This document shows, in pieces, positions 43,874 through 53,737 of a DNA stretch of 64,000 bases (positions within the stretch are counted from its first letter, which is position 1; each line of letters begins with the position of its first letter). The notes under the pieces were generated by a model. That model was not told the DNA's origin, made no database searches, and was given only the letters and a program-made list of their open reading frames with translations. Source of the DNA: Chondrus crispus (taxonomy: Eukaryota; Rhodophyta; Florideophyceae; Gigartinales; Gigartinaceae); NCBI RefSeq assembly GCF_000350225.1, contig NW_005178758.1, forward strand, positions 124,001-188,000, given 5' to 3'. A program made the translations under genes and the position numbers.

Positions 43874-44115
43874 TACGATTGTCAGTATAAATGCGTGTAA
43901 ATGCAGCACAGTGTCGATTGATGTACCAGTACACCTACTTTGGTTCGAGGGGTATAAGAATACGAGCAACTGCCTCCTACATAGATAGTCAGTCAATGAA
44001 ACAGTGAATAAAAGAAAAAGGATCCGAAACAAACTTCAACAGTTCTCCCACACTTTTACATCACTACTCATCATCTAAAAAGAATACCTCATATGTGTTC
44101 CATTCACTTCATTCA

Positions 44116-44565
44116 TTATCGCGATGCACTCCCGGCTTTCCCTGATTTCACTGCCTGGGAATTGGTATACACTGGGTTCTCCCTCTTGCTCCTGAGATTT
44201 TTCATGACATCACCGGAGATGTCAAGTCCCTTGCTCTTAAGCGCGTCAAGCGCATCCATCGTCCAGTTCTGGCAATTCCAGGTCGTACTCCTATTGTTAA
44301 CCGGGAGTGCCTGAACAATGCCAACCAAGCTATCGATACTATGCTCTGCAGAAATAGTGCCGCAAGAGATAGTTTCAACCAGGCTTTTTGAAGTATCGGG
44401 ACGTTTCGCCAACGGCTTGTCGACGTAATAGGCTACACCATTTTTGTCGTCTCCAACCTGCAAAATGTCACTATTACTCGGCGCCTTGTTCAACCACAAG
44501 GCCCAATGGGCCGCATCACGCTTATCCATTTTTCCGTAGATGGCGATTCGTACTTCTGTTGTCAT
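44116..44565 (-). CDS. Small conserved protein of a fungal-like family (HWALWL / NCQNW motifs)
   Basis: 149 residues from the ATG at 44565. The sequence has AHWALWL near residue 25, a middle domain of strands, and WNCQNWTMDALDAL near residue 110. From memory, many uncharacterised fungal proteins of 150-200 residues share this HW-L-(30-60)-NCQ-W-x-x-(D/E)-x-L-x-x-L layout, with a conserved His and Cys that could form a hydrolase site. This is a recollection, not a search result. No signal peptide or membrane segment is seen. The promoter region on the right (44566-44740) was copied, with the first seven codons, to 36294-36484. Copia-2 begins about 270 bp upstream of the start. Confidence 0.6.
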   Translation of the reverse strand: MTTEVRIAIYGKMDKRDAAHWALWLNKAPSNSDILQVGDDKNGVAYYVDKPLAKRPDTSKSLVETISCGTISAEHSIDSLVGIVQALPVNNRSTTWNCQNWTMDALDALKSKGLDISGDVMKNLRSKRENPVYTNSQAVKSGKAGSASR

Positions 44566-44740
44566 TGATAGACGCCTCACAAAACAGAAAAATCGAGGTC
44601 AAGAAGAAAAGGAAGGGAGTTACGCTTGTCGGGATGTTTTTCTGGTGCATCAGCCGTGCCGTGGTTTCCCGGAATTTATACTGTTTACGTCCAAAGAAGG
44701 ATCCTCAAGAGTAGTAGCACAGGAAAAGTTTATGAGTGTA
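44551..44740 (-). repeat. 5' region of the small gene, copied at 36294-36484
   Basis: About 190 bp in the same orientation as the copy, roughly 90% identical. It covers the first codons and upstream sequence, so it probably includes the promoter. Confidence 0.8.
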
Positions 44741-44826
44741 CATTCCAATTACACCAGCAACGTTGTATATACAACTGCATGTCATGGAACTCGACTGGCA
44801 AATATTAGCCTGTTTGCGTCGTTAGA

Positions 44827-44831
44827 GCATC
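44827..44831. repeat. Target-site duplication of Copia-2, left copy (GCATC)
   Basis: GCATC directly before the left LTR and again at 53165-53169 directly after the right LTR. Confidence 0.85.
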
Positions 44832-45128
44832 TGTGGTAGGAATGTTATTCTCGAGCGGAAGCTGAGGCTCGGTTTCCCTGAACGTGCGCAGCGGAGGGAG
44901 CAGAGCGGAGGTGATCGAGCGAGGCGAAGCGAAAGGCCACAAAAGCCACCGGGGGTCTTGTCTCGTGAGTGCGTGAGTAACTCCCGGATTTCTAGTCCCT
45001 TTAATTTCCCCTTGATTTAAGTACCCGGTAAAATTCCCCTTTGTATTTTTGGGACCGGCGGCGCACCGCCGCGGTCACTGCCAGTCGCTTAGGGCTAGAG
45101 CTGTCCTCGCTGTACAGTGCCCACGACA
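44832..45128 (-). repeat. Copia-2 3' LTR
   Basis: 297 bp, about 98% identical to 52868-53164. Its inner edge is next to a purine-rich tract on the minus strand at about 45129-45139. Confidence 0.88.
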
Positions 45129-45704
45129 CACCCCCCGTCGGGCCACGTTCGACGGCGCCGGCGGCGGCCGGCTCGACGCGCACGCCGACGGCCAAGTATA
45201 TCCGATAGGAACGTGGTCTGACTCTCTGGCAGACCCCAGTCAGCGGGCTCCCCTTATGCACCGCGTGCTCCTCCACGGAGTTATCCCCTTCTTCTCTTTT
45301 CCTTCGGGCGCCTGCCTTACACTGCATTCCCAACCTGTGATCGGTCCCCATTTCGCGCGGCCGCGCACCCGCTTCTTCAATCGCGCTGCATTTCCCGCTC
45401 CTCTCCTTGAGCCCTTCGCGCATCTCGCGATTCGTGTGAAGTTTCGTGGTCACCATCTGCCTCGCCGCGCCGCCGCACCACCGCGCCACCGCACCACCGC
45501 GCCAAGCATCACATTCTCAATCTCCCCTACTGGGGCCTCATCCATTGCAGCTGCCGCGCGCTCCGCCCTTCGTCTCGGCGTCGAGCGCTTCGTCTCGTCA
45601 TCCTCCGCTTCGTCTCGTCATCCTCCGCTTCGCGCCTGCCCTGACCCAAACCAATAAAAGCGCCCGCGGGCCACGGTACGGAGGGGTGAGCGTGAGGCTT
45701 GACG
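45129..45704 (+). promoter_or_regulatory. Upstream region of the antisense papain-like gene in Copia-2
   Basis: 576 bp between the 3' LTR and the gene start. CCAATAAAAG at about 45650, some 55 bp before the ATG, could serve as a CCAAT or TATA-like element. Short repeats (CTTCGTCTCGTCATCCTCCG, about two copies at 45584-45632) lie just upstream. No other gene is seen here. The promoter call is tentative. Confidence 0.35.
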
Positions 45705-46958
45705 ATGCCTGACGTGCGGTGGGTCTCGATGGAAGCTAAGCGCGCACCGCTTTCCGGAATGGAGATGCTGGACGACGAGTGCCGCGTTCAGCTACACGGT
45801 GGCTCCCGAGTGGTGTCAGTGACAAAGGAGGCACTGATGAGGAGTGTGCGATTGCCCCGAGAAGTTTGTCGCGAGCTCTGGGATTGGCTGTCGTTGCGCC
45901 GTGGTCGCTTTTTCACCGAAAGAATGCTCGAGGAACTCTGGTTCTTGAGCCTTTGGGGTCCTCGGCTGATGGACCCCGGGGCTGACCAAACGGACTACAC
46001 TATCCGGCGTATTGTGTTTTCGTCCGGGAAGGACGTAAGATTTGGCAAGCGGGGGTTCCTTGCCTCAGCAGACGACCGCTGGGGACATCGCTCCTTCTGG
46101 CCCATCGACTTCTACACCATGAAGTCGCACAGGGCCGTGGGTAGCTTGGAGCAGATGTTGGAGTTGAGCAGTGAGGTCGAGTCTGACTTGGAGGTGAAGG
46201 AAAACGGGAGCGGCCTGCAAGTGGAGATAGTTTTTGAGGCTCACGCCGAGGCGCGATATTTGGACAACCTGCACCGGGCTTGCACTCACCGGATGGACCA
46301 CTTCTTCAGACTTCGATGCCCCGGTGCTCGCCGGGATTCGGCTGCAACGCTCCACCGCCGTACGAACATCCGCAGCTTCGTATTCTCTCCACGTGGCCAG
46401 TGTCTCCGAGCCGCGATCGGGAATGGACTATACGCGCTGGCTGGAGAAGTGGCTGCACTAGCCATGATGAATATCCATCCGATGCCAGCCGTGAGCGTCG
46501 CCCAAGCTGGAGCGTGGCTCGAACAGCGGTTGGGCTCTTACCGCCTGGAAAAGGTTTCGATTCCGAACCGTGTTGACGAAGAAGAGTGGTTGGCTTCCCA
46601 ACGTGATGGGATCTTCTTGTCCAGGTTAGGGGGAATGGACAGTTCAGGAGAAGAAATCGACCATGTCGTCGTTCTCGATGCCAAAAGGCAGCTCGTGTAT
46701 GATTGCACAGAGCGATTTGCACTACAGATGGGAAAGGGAACCTTAAGCGCTTGTCTTGGTGATGGGGTCGACCTAATCGGCATTCCGGAGCTTCGTCGCC
46801 TCACCAAACAGCCAGTTGGGAAGCGCAAGCGTCATGGTGGGGGTAGGAAAATATCCACCGAAGTTCAACGTAAGCGAAAGGATGTTTCGCGAAGGAAGAA
46901 GCCCTTTACCACTGGTTCCTCTCAGACAAGGACGAGGATGGTAATCGATGAGCCGTAG
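45705..46958 (+). CDS. Papain-like cysteine-protease-like protein, antisense cargo of Copia-2
   Basis: 417 residues from the ATG at 45705. Cys233 (GQCLRAAIGNGLYALAG) is followed by His320 and Asp333 (DHVVVLDAKRQLVYD). The same Cys...His-(13)-Asp pattern occurs in the gene at 50-916, and both continue with DC(T/M)E, CLGDGV-L--I-E-R and a basic tail (KRKRHGGGRK here). The order and spacing fit a papain-like or OTU-like fold. Cleavage of ubiquitin-like or viral-type substrates is speculation. The N-terminal half (about 190 residues) has no recognised domain. The gene is on the strand opposite to gag-pol, tail-to-tail with RNase H, and lies inside the LTRs and target duplication, so it is carried by the element. 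The frame is intact while gag-pol is not, which hints at selection or late decay. Confidence 0.7.
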   Translation: MPDVRWVSMEAKRAPLSGMEMLDDECRVQLHGGSRVVSVTKEALMRSVRLPREVCRELWDWLSLRRGRFFTERMLEELWFLSLWGPRLMDPGADQTDYTIRRIVFSSGKDVRFGKRGFLASADDRWGHRSFWPIDFYTMKSHRAVGSLEQMLELSSEVESDLEVKENGSGLQVEIVFEAHAEARYLDNLHRACTHRMDHFFRLRCPGARRDSAATLHRRTNIRSFVFSPRGQCLRAAIGNGLYALAGEVAALAMMNIHPMPAVSVAQAGAWLEQRLGSYRLEKVSIPNRVDEEEWLASQRDGIFLSRLGGMDSSGEEIDHVVVLDAKRQLVYDCTERFALQMGKGTLSACLGDGVDLIGIPELRRLTKQPVGKRKRHGGGRKISTEVQRKRKDVSRRKKPFTTGSSQTRTRMVIDEP

Positions 46959-47169
46959 ATGCTAATTAAACTGGATCCGCTTGGCCTTATTGTAGTGCAG
47001 TGACCCTCCGCCGAGCACGCCTACTCACTGCCGTTGCGGGGCCGCGCTCCCGCCATTGACATGTGGATTTCACGTGTACTGCGTCAGGGACCACGCCGTA
47101 CTTTTAATTTCAACCATTTCTTAGAATTGCACCGGCGCGCTGGAGCGCGCGCCTACAGGTAACTGACAC

Positions 47170-47297
47170 GTGTACTGTAAGAGACAGTATCCAAATGAAT
47201 CGCGACCTATTTGGATGAACTGTAAGATGACAGGTGTACTGTAAGAGACAGTATCCAAATGGATCGCGACCTATTTGGATGAACTGTAAGACTGTGA
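47170..47297. repeat. 64-bp tandem repeat (two copies) with hairpins
   Basis: The unit starting GTGTACTGTAAGAGACAGTA occurs at 47170 and 47234 with one or two differences. Each unit has two inverted repeats (TACTGT/ACAGTA and ATCCAAAT/ATTTGGAT). It lies between the convergent papain-like gene and pol, where it could separate or end the two transcripts. Confidence 0.85.
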
Positions 47298-47334
47298 AAC
47301 GTGTACAGTAGAGAATTCTATCCAACGTGTACGC

Positions 47335-47767
47335 GTGTACTTGGGGTCATACTACACGTGTACATACGTGGTGAGCACGACTTTCTACGCTAATTTGCGC
47401 TTTATGCCAGGTGGCACTTTTAATGGCAATTCTAATGACGATAATTAATTATTAATTACCCATTTAGTAACCGACGCCGACGACGGCGCTCGGCCTATAT
47501 AGGTCGGGTGTCGGAAGGCGCTACAGTAAAGAGGGATCAGGTGATCGGACCCCATCTCTGGTAGGATCCTCTACGGTTCCTATCTAGTTGGCTAAGTGTG
47601 GTACCTGCACCTTTCGTCGTCATCCTTTTTCTTGTTTTTCCTTTACTTTTTCCCCTCATTTCTACATTTCTACGCTATCTTTCTTCTTCGTTCTTCTTTC
47701 TTCTTCTTCTTGTTTACTCCTTCTAGCGCACTCCCGCTGGAGTGCACCCCTACGCGCACACCGCGAT
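47335..47767. other. Non-coding segment downstream of Copia-2 pol
   Basis: An AT-rich part is followed by CCTATATAGG (about 47492-47501) and a pyrimidine-rich run (about 47600-47725) that is purine-rich on the pol strand. A TATA box with a downstream leader recalls promoter sequence reading to the right, but no gene follows in that direction. Confidence 0.35.
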
Positions 47768-50700
47768 CTACCCGCGGTACCGCGTCGACTCCCCTGAGCT
47801 ACCCGGACAGAGGGACTCGAACACCCTGGTGGTGACTGTGCCTTGCGTCGCGCTTTCTACAGCGAGATTTACGCCCTCGTTGGCGGTGTGGAGGTGCACT
47901 GCACTACACTTATCGAACATGCAAGGGTCCAGCACTCCATTCAGCATGACATTGTTCAGCTTTCGGAACATTTCCAAGTTTCTCTTCGTCAAGGCGTCGG
48001 CAAGGTTCAATTTGCCGGCAATCCACTGCATCGTAGCGATCTCTCCGTTTTCGAAGGAGTCTCGCATTCGTGCTACTGTGGGTCGGAGACGGTAATCTGT
48101 CCCTTCGTGGAGCGTCGTCACTGTTGAGTACAAGCCGTGCGAGTCAACCGTGAGGATAAACGGAAGCCGGACGTCCGATCCGTACACTCGTTTGAGGCTC
48201 TCGGCCATTAGCGATCCACGGTCTGTTGACGTTGCTGCGGCAAGTATTTCAGCTCCAATTGACGAAAACGCCACTCGGGATTGCTTGCAGCTATGCCAAT
48301 CAAGGACATGGTACACACCGGCACCCCCCGCAGGCAGGTATATCCCGGAGAGGTATCCGGTCTGCCGATATGAGGTGGAACCATGGCTAGCATCGGAGAA
48401 GCACAAATACGAAGGGTCCTTGTCTAGCATCGGGGGAGCACAGTACTTCAGCTGTGGAGTCAAGCCCCGCAGTTCGTTCAGAACCTTACTGCCGTTAACC
48501 AAGTCAGAGACTCTTAGGTTGCCTACAGCTTGCTGGAGGTAGCTTGCTGCAAAAGAAGCCTGCGGGGGACACCATGACCAAGGAAGTTGAGTGACCCTGC
48601 CAAGCCAAGGTACGACGTGAGTTGTTCCGGGGTGGCTCTTTCGTGGAACTGCTTTTTCCGTTCCCGAGACAGCGCCGGAAACTCGATTTTCTCCATGTAC
48701 TCTTTCATATCGATGTGCACTGTACCATCAGTGCCTTGCGAAATGTGGAGGCGATTGAAGATTAGCAGGCGGTCAACGACGAACCGGCCAACTTCAAATC
48801 GTTTTGCAAGGGCAGCATGGAAGTCGTTGACATCTCTTGGTGAACCGACTACCAGGAAATCATCCGCGACCTTGCAAATAGCAAGAGCAATATTACCTCC
48901 ATCGCCGAACTTCATGAAGAGTTGTGGCATGCCAGGGATTGGTACAATGTCTTGCCGAGACATCCAACCTTCTATGGTCAGCTGCCAGAGTCTTCCAGAC
49001 TCGACGATTCCATAGGCGGGCTTGAGAAGTCGCCACAGAATCCCTCGGGCCGCCCAACCTTTTGGTGGTCGAACATAGATGTCTCGAGAAAGGTAACCTC
49101 CCTGCAGGTACGCACCCTTAATGTCGATTGTGGCTATGACCATGTTCAAGACGGCAGCGATGGACAACACCAGTCTGATCACTGGGAATTGTGCAGTTGC
49201 GGAATCCTTCCGGACACTCTCCTGATCTTTGTCGCGGTTGCCGTGAGGCACCATTCGGCACTTCAGCCGGAGTTTGTCCTCTTCCCCATCGGTCTTCACT
49301 TGGAAGAAATGATGCGATGATATAATGTTGGCACCTCTAGGGATGGAACTCAACCTGACTTCTTCAAAGGCACCGTCGTAGTTATTCTTCTCTGCAGCTA
49401 TGGCTTTGTCAAGCAGCCATCGGGAAACGAACTGGAGTTGAAATTCCGAAGCGGTTTTATCTCCGATGATCCCTTTTACTCGCCGCAGGACGTCCTGTTC
49501 CATGGACTGGAGTTCAAACGGCAGCTCCGGGGGAGGCGTGACTCTCACCTCACCGATGTCCTTCTCGGGACGAGGTGGGTCAAACGGTTTGTTGAGAGTG
49601 CCCTGTTGCCTTGCCGGATCTGAAGGAGTGACATCTTCCTGCAGGGCTCTCTCAAGGTTGCGTGAGCTTGGAGACTTCTTAGTATTCGCAAAGAAGGCAG
49701 GCTTTTCTTCGAAGTACCTTGCGACATCTTCATCAGCGTGTACTCTTGAGTCCTCTCCGTCTTTTCTGAGCTCAAGAATGTCATCGTGTAGAGGAGGGTG
49801 GACGTCGTTTCCCTCTTCCAATGGAAAGCTTGCTGGGAGATCATCCTCAGTCGGCAAAACTTGACTCCGGGACTCGGCGTTGTCGGTTTGATGCTGGTTC
49901 ATCGCTACCTCAGTGTCATCCGTTTCAACGACGGCGTAAGACCGGGGGAAAACGTAACCAATCTGGTTCAGATCCAACAGCAAGGGTGACCGTGGAGCTA
50001 TGCGCACATCTTCATACGCAGCCCGAATTGGCTTTCCGCCATGTTCCGGGTTATTTGAGACAATAACCATGTGCGGCTCGACTGCACGTACATACCCGGA
50101 TTCCCATTTGCCAGACTTGACGTTGCGTTTGAAGTAGTAGACGAGGACGCCACGTCGAAGGTCTTCGGGAAGGACGGTGTTGGGTGACCGGCCCTTGTCA
50201 AGCATCAATAGGGCCCGACGGGCAACTTGCTCTTCGTGAGCAGCCATTATTTGGTCAGTCACAACACTTTTTGGGAGTCCAGCGATGGAAGGAGTATAGC
50301 CCCTAGCGAGCTCAAAGCTGCTCATTCTCTTGCTACCGTACAGTATGTTGCTCACATATGTTGCACGGGAAAGAACGTCGGACTTCTCCGCTTCCCCGTT
50401 GCGAGTCTGCGTGAAGAACTGTGCATCTTTGGTCATTCTTTGGGCTATCAACCGGACCACCGCATTCTTGCTCTCAACCACCCCAAGCTTTTTGTGTCTT
50501 CGAGCAGGACGGGGCTGGAATTTGACCCCTGCATACTGCAAAAAGCCCTTGAACACGGAGTTATTGAACTCGGGGTCAGATGATACAACAGCTGGAGGAC
50601 CGTGTACATCACACCACTTGTTATCGAACACACGGGATGCCTCGTCCATCTCTCGTGTAGTCATGAGTGAGGTAACGGAAAGCCCGGTGTGTACGTCGGC

Positions 50701-52854
50701 GATGTGGAGTATGGGCTGATTGCCCAGCTCTGTGATGTACATGTAGTCTAGCTGAACGTGGTCGTTGAAAGATGAGAGGAGCTTTCCGAAAGAGACCTTT
50801 CTCGAGTTGGAAGGTCTTCCGGTTCTCTTGCAAAACGTACATTTCGATGCAACTGTGGCGAGGGCTTGCCTAAGAACTGAGGAGAGAATAGATCCTCGTT
50901 TGCATAACTCGAGCATATCGTCAAGAGGCAAGTGGGAAGAGCCATGAAGCTTGAGCGCAAACCTCTTTGCCACCTTTCCGTCCATAAACTTGGTTCTTCC
51001 GAAAGGATGCTCCATTTTCCTCGACATGAGGGAGCGCAAAGATGCGAAGTACGTTCCGAAAGACGAAGTCTTTGAAGGTACCACGAACAAGTACGTTCTC
51101 TTGGCGTCTTTATCTTCCGGGGAGATTTGTTCACTATACGTCTGAAGCACGACCTCTTTCTGTGAGAGGCCGCACACTCCAGGTGGTATGACAAGGGCGT
51201 TCTCTGGTCCGAGCAAGCTTGACTTGTGGAGCACTTCGTTGCGGAGAAGGAGGAAGCCAATTCCCTTTGTGACGTAGAACGGAATTGTTATGTTTGTCCC
51301 GTACATGTCCGTAACAGGCATATCCCATATGGCAACCACAAGCTCGGCTTCGCTACACTCCATTCCATATCCGTGATAGAATGGTTTGCAATCGAGCGGA
51401 CGAATGGATAGCTTGATCCCATTTTCACGCAGAGTGTAGCCGCGGCTTGGATGCCGCCGACACTCCTCGGACAGCCAACGTCTAAAATTGGATTGGGGTC
51501 CTCACGTGAGGAGAAGACGTCGGACTTAGCTCCTCGCCTGGAAACGAGACTTAGTTGTCTCTGCGTCCCAGACGGGAGCCTGGACGAAAAAAAGCAGGAG
51601 ATTTGTACTCGTTCCCAGTGTTCCGGAAACGGTCGTTCCCAGTGGTTCTTCGTCTTTTCGCGTGATGGTCGGACGCTGAGCAGCGCAGATCACCACAGAG
51701 GTGTCCTTGCTCACCACAGTCCGCACAGGTGGTCCTGTAGGAGCGGGTTCCTACGTCTTCGTGAGGGCGCTTGCGTCTTCCTCTGGGCGGGTTCCGACTA
51801 CGTCCACGAGCTCCATTGCGTACGACATCATTATAAGCGAAGTTGTCGGATCCAGCTCCAGAAGCCTTATGCCCTACAGCTAGAAGTGCTTGTCGAACGT
51901 TGCGCTGCACGAGGCTTTCAACGTCCTTCATGCTCATCGAGGGACCTTGTGTTGACGTAAGGGTCAAGTTTCCAAGGACGGAAACGGCGTCATCTAAGTA
52001 GAGCTTGCAAGGCTTCGCCTTGGACAAGATGATACCCGCTACGGAATTACTAGGCGTTTCATCTTCCTGGGGATTGGTGTACAGTTTCTGAAATGCGTCC
52101 TGAATTTTCTTTCCTGTCCCTCGTGCTTGAGAGCGGTACTTACGGAGCGCATTCCGTAGACCATTTTCATCGTCTGTACGGAAGTACAACGGACCTTGGA
52201 GCTCTCCTGCGCTCTCAATAACTCACTTGAATTCGTCGAGATCTTTGATGGAGAACGACCTCGTTGTTGGGGGACTCACTTCGACAGCCCGAGCTTCAGC
52301 CAAGGAAATCAACTGCAGCTTGGCATTAGTCAGAGTCCCCTCTTCGTGGTTGGCATTGTTCAACAAAGTGATTGCCAGGACTTCACCAATCTGAGAGGAC
52401 GTCGAGGAGTTGGAATGCATAAGATGCTCCGCAGCCAGTCCTCTGAACCGTGACACGAAAACAGAGAGATCTTTGTTCTTCTTCCGGCAGCAGGTTGATA
52501 CCTTGTGAAACGAGTTTATCAGCCTTGATACCATAGCAATCGGAGGGTCAATGGCGATGAGATTCACAATGTCTCGAACGGCTGCGACTTGATCGTTTTG
52601 TTTAAAATCGATTGTTCTTGCTGCCTGTGCTTCCGCAACAATTGAATGTTGAGCACTGGACAAGCCACGCTCATAGAGCTGGCGCCCAAGGGTAGCGTAT
52701 ACCGTGGCGTACACGCGATCCATGCCACGCTCAGCGGCAGACTTTATAAGGTCTACCCAGCGAGCGATTTTCCGCCGCCAGTCCTGAAGATCTCCATCCG
52801 GATAGAAGTAGGGAGGGTCTAAACGGCTCTCGCGATCGCGAGCCGAACCACTCC

Positions 52855-52867
52855 CTGGGCCCATAAC
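52855..52867 (-). promoter_or_regulatory. Copia-2 primer-binding site overlapping the gag start (GTTATGGGCCCAG)
   Basis: On the minus strand the 13 bases next to the 5' LTR are identical to those of Copia-1 and complementary to the anticodon arm of a methionine tRNA. The enclosed ATG opens gag (MGPGSG...), so both Gag proteins start Met-Gly-Pro. Confidence 0.8.
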
Positions 52868-53164
52868 TGTGGTAGGAATGGTAGTCTCGAGCGGAAGCTG
52901 AGGCTCGGTTTCCCTGAACGTGCGCAGCGGAGGGAGCAGAGCGGAGGTGATCGAGCGAGGCGAAGCGAAAGGCCACAAAAGCCACCGGGGGTCTTGTCTC
53001 GTGAGTGCGTGAGTAACTCCCGGATTTCTAGTCCCTTTAATTTCCCCTTGATTTAAGTACCCGGTAAAATTCCCCTTTGTATTTTTGGGACCGGCGGCGG
53101 ACCGCCGCGGACACTGCCAGTCGCTTAGGGCTAGCGCTGTCCTCGCTGTACAGTGCCCACGACA
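52868..53164 (-). repeat. Copia-2 5' LTR
   Basis: 297 bp; the copy at 44832-45128 differs at about five positions. Followed on the plus strand by GCATC. Confidence 0.88.
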
Positions 53165-53358
53165 GCATCACCACCGGTAGGTGATCAAATGACCAACAGC
53201 AACACTTGGCACGTTTTTTCTAGAACTCAATTGGCTGGTGGGAATTTGGTGGTTTGGTTATTTGGTAATTTTATATCTCAAAAAGAACAGTGCCACCGGT
53301 GAGAACCAAATACTGTATAGTACGCTTCGTCCTGGGGGTTTGGAGGGAAGCCCTTTCG

Positions 53359-53737
53359 TGTGACCAATGATGTCGCAAAATAGAGAAAAAACAGTAAAGT
53401 TAACCGGCAGGACCGGGCGAGTTGAGGGGTCGCGTCTTTTTTGCTGTGGGTTCGTCTTGTGCTTGTGCGTGTCCGGGTAGCTATTCTGCCCTGCGCCTCT
53501 GGGTATTTATACTACTTTCTCTTGCCCATCCCGACCCCCTTTGACTCTCGTACGTGCAATCCTCTGCTGATAATCGCAGAGGATTGCATTATCAGTAGAC
53601 TCGCTGGCAGAGGATGTGCACTGTGTTCGGACAGGTGATGTCTAATTTAAGTCTGCCCACATTTTAAGCCTGAATAGTGCTCTACGTGCATTAAACGGAA
53701 TGTGTACGTCACCGCCATCTGGCAGTTTTTTCTCACA
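53359..53737 (-). repeat. Candidate 3' LTR of Copia-3
   Basis: On the minus strand, AAGTAGAGGGAA (purine-rich) precedes TGTGAG at 53737. The far end TGTGAC on the plus strand at 53359 gives matching inverted ends. TATAAATA is on the minus strand near 53504-53511, and a perfect 12-bp hairpin (GCAATCCTCTGC, 8-base loop) is at 53556-53587. No second LTR is in the window, so boundaries are provisional. 53170-53358 on its left shows no feature. Confidence 0.45.

Larger units (their letters stand above)
44832..53164 (-). mobile_element. Copia-2: Ty1/Copia element with an antisense papain-like gene
   Basis: 8333 bp with 297-bp LTRs (TGTGG...GACA; about five differences, 1.7%), a GCATC target duplication, and a polypurine tract (GACGGGGGGTG on the minus strand) beside the 3' LTR. 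From right to left there is gag from 52864 (start within the primer-binding site) and a CCHC knuckle (CADCGEQGHLCGDLRC, about 51.71 kb). Integrase is at about 50.2-50.9 kb and reverse transcriptase (TIDIKGAYLQGG, VADDFLVVG) at about 48.8-49.2 kb. RNase H is at about 47.8-48.5 kb (CFSDASHGS, LNLADALTKRN). Between pol and the 3' LTR lies a 2.6-kb segment with a plus-strand papain-like gene. The coding region looks broken about three times. LTR divergence suggests it is older than Copia-1, Gypsy-2 and Gypsy-3 but still young. Confidence 0.9.

Noticed and set aside
44832-45128. Initial reading of this block as a solo fragment unrelated to the Copia at 47.8-53.0 kb
   Set aside because: It is a 297-bp match to the right LTR, with GCATC duplicated outside both, so it is the element's own 3' LTR.
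47778-47830. tRNA-like boxes (TGTTCGAGTCC and GGTAGCTCAGG) on the minus strand
   Set aside because: They occur in the wrong order for one tRNA, no cloverleaf can be drawn, and the stretch lies at the end of the Copia-2 RNase H frame.
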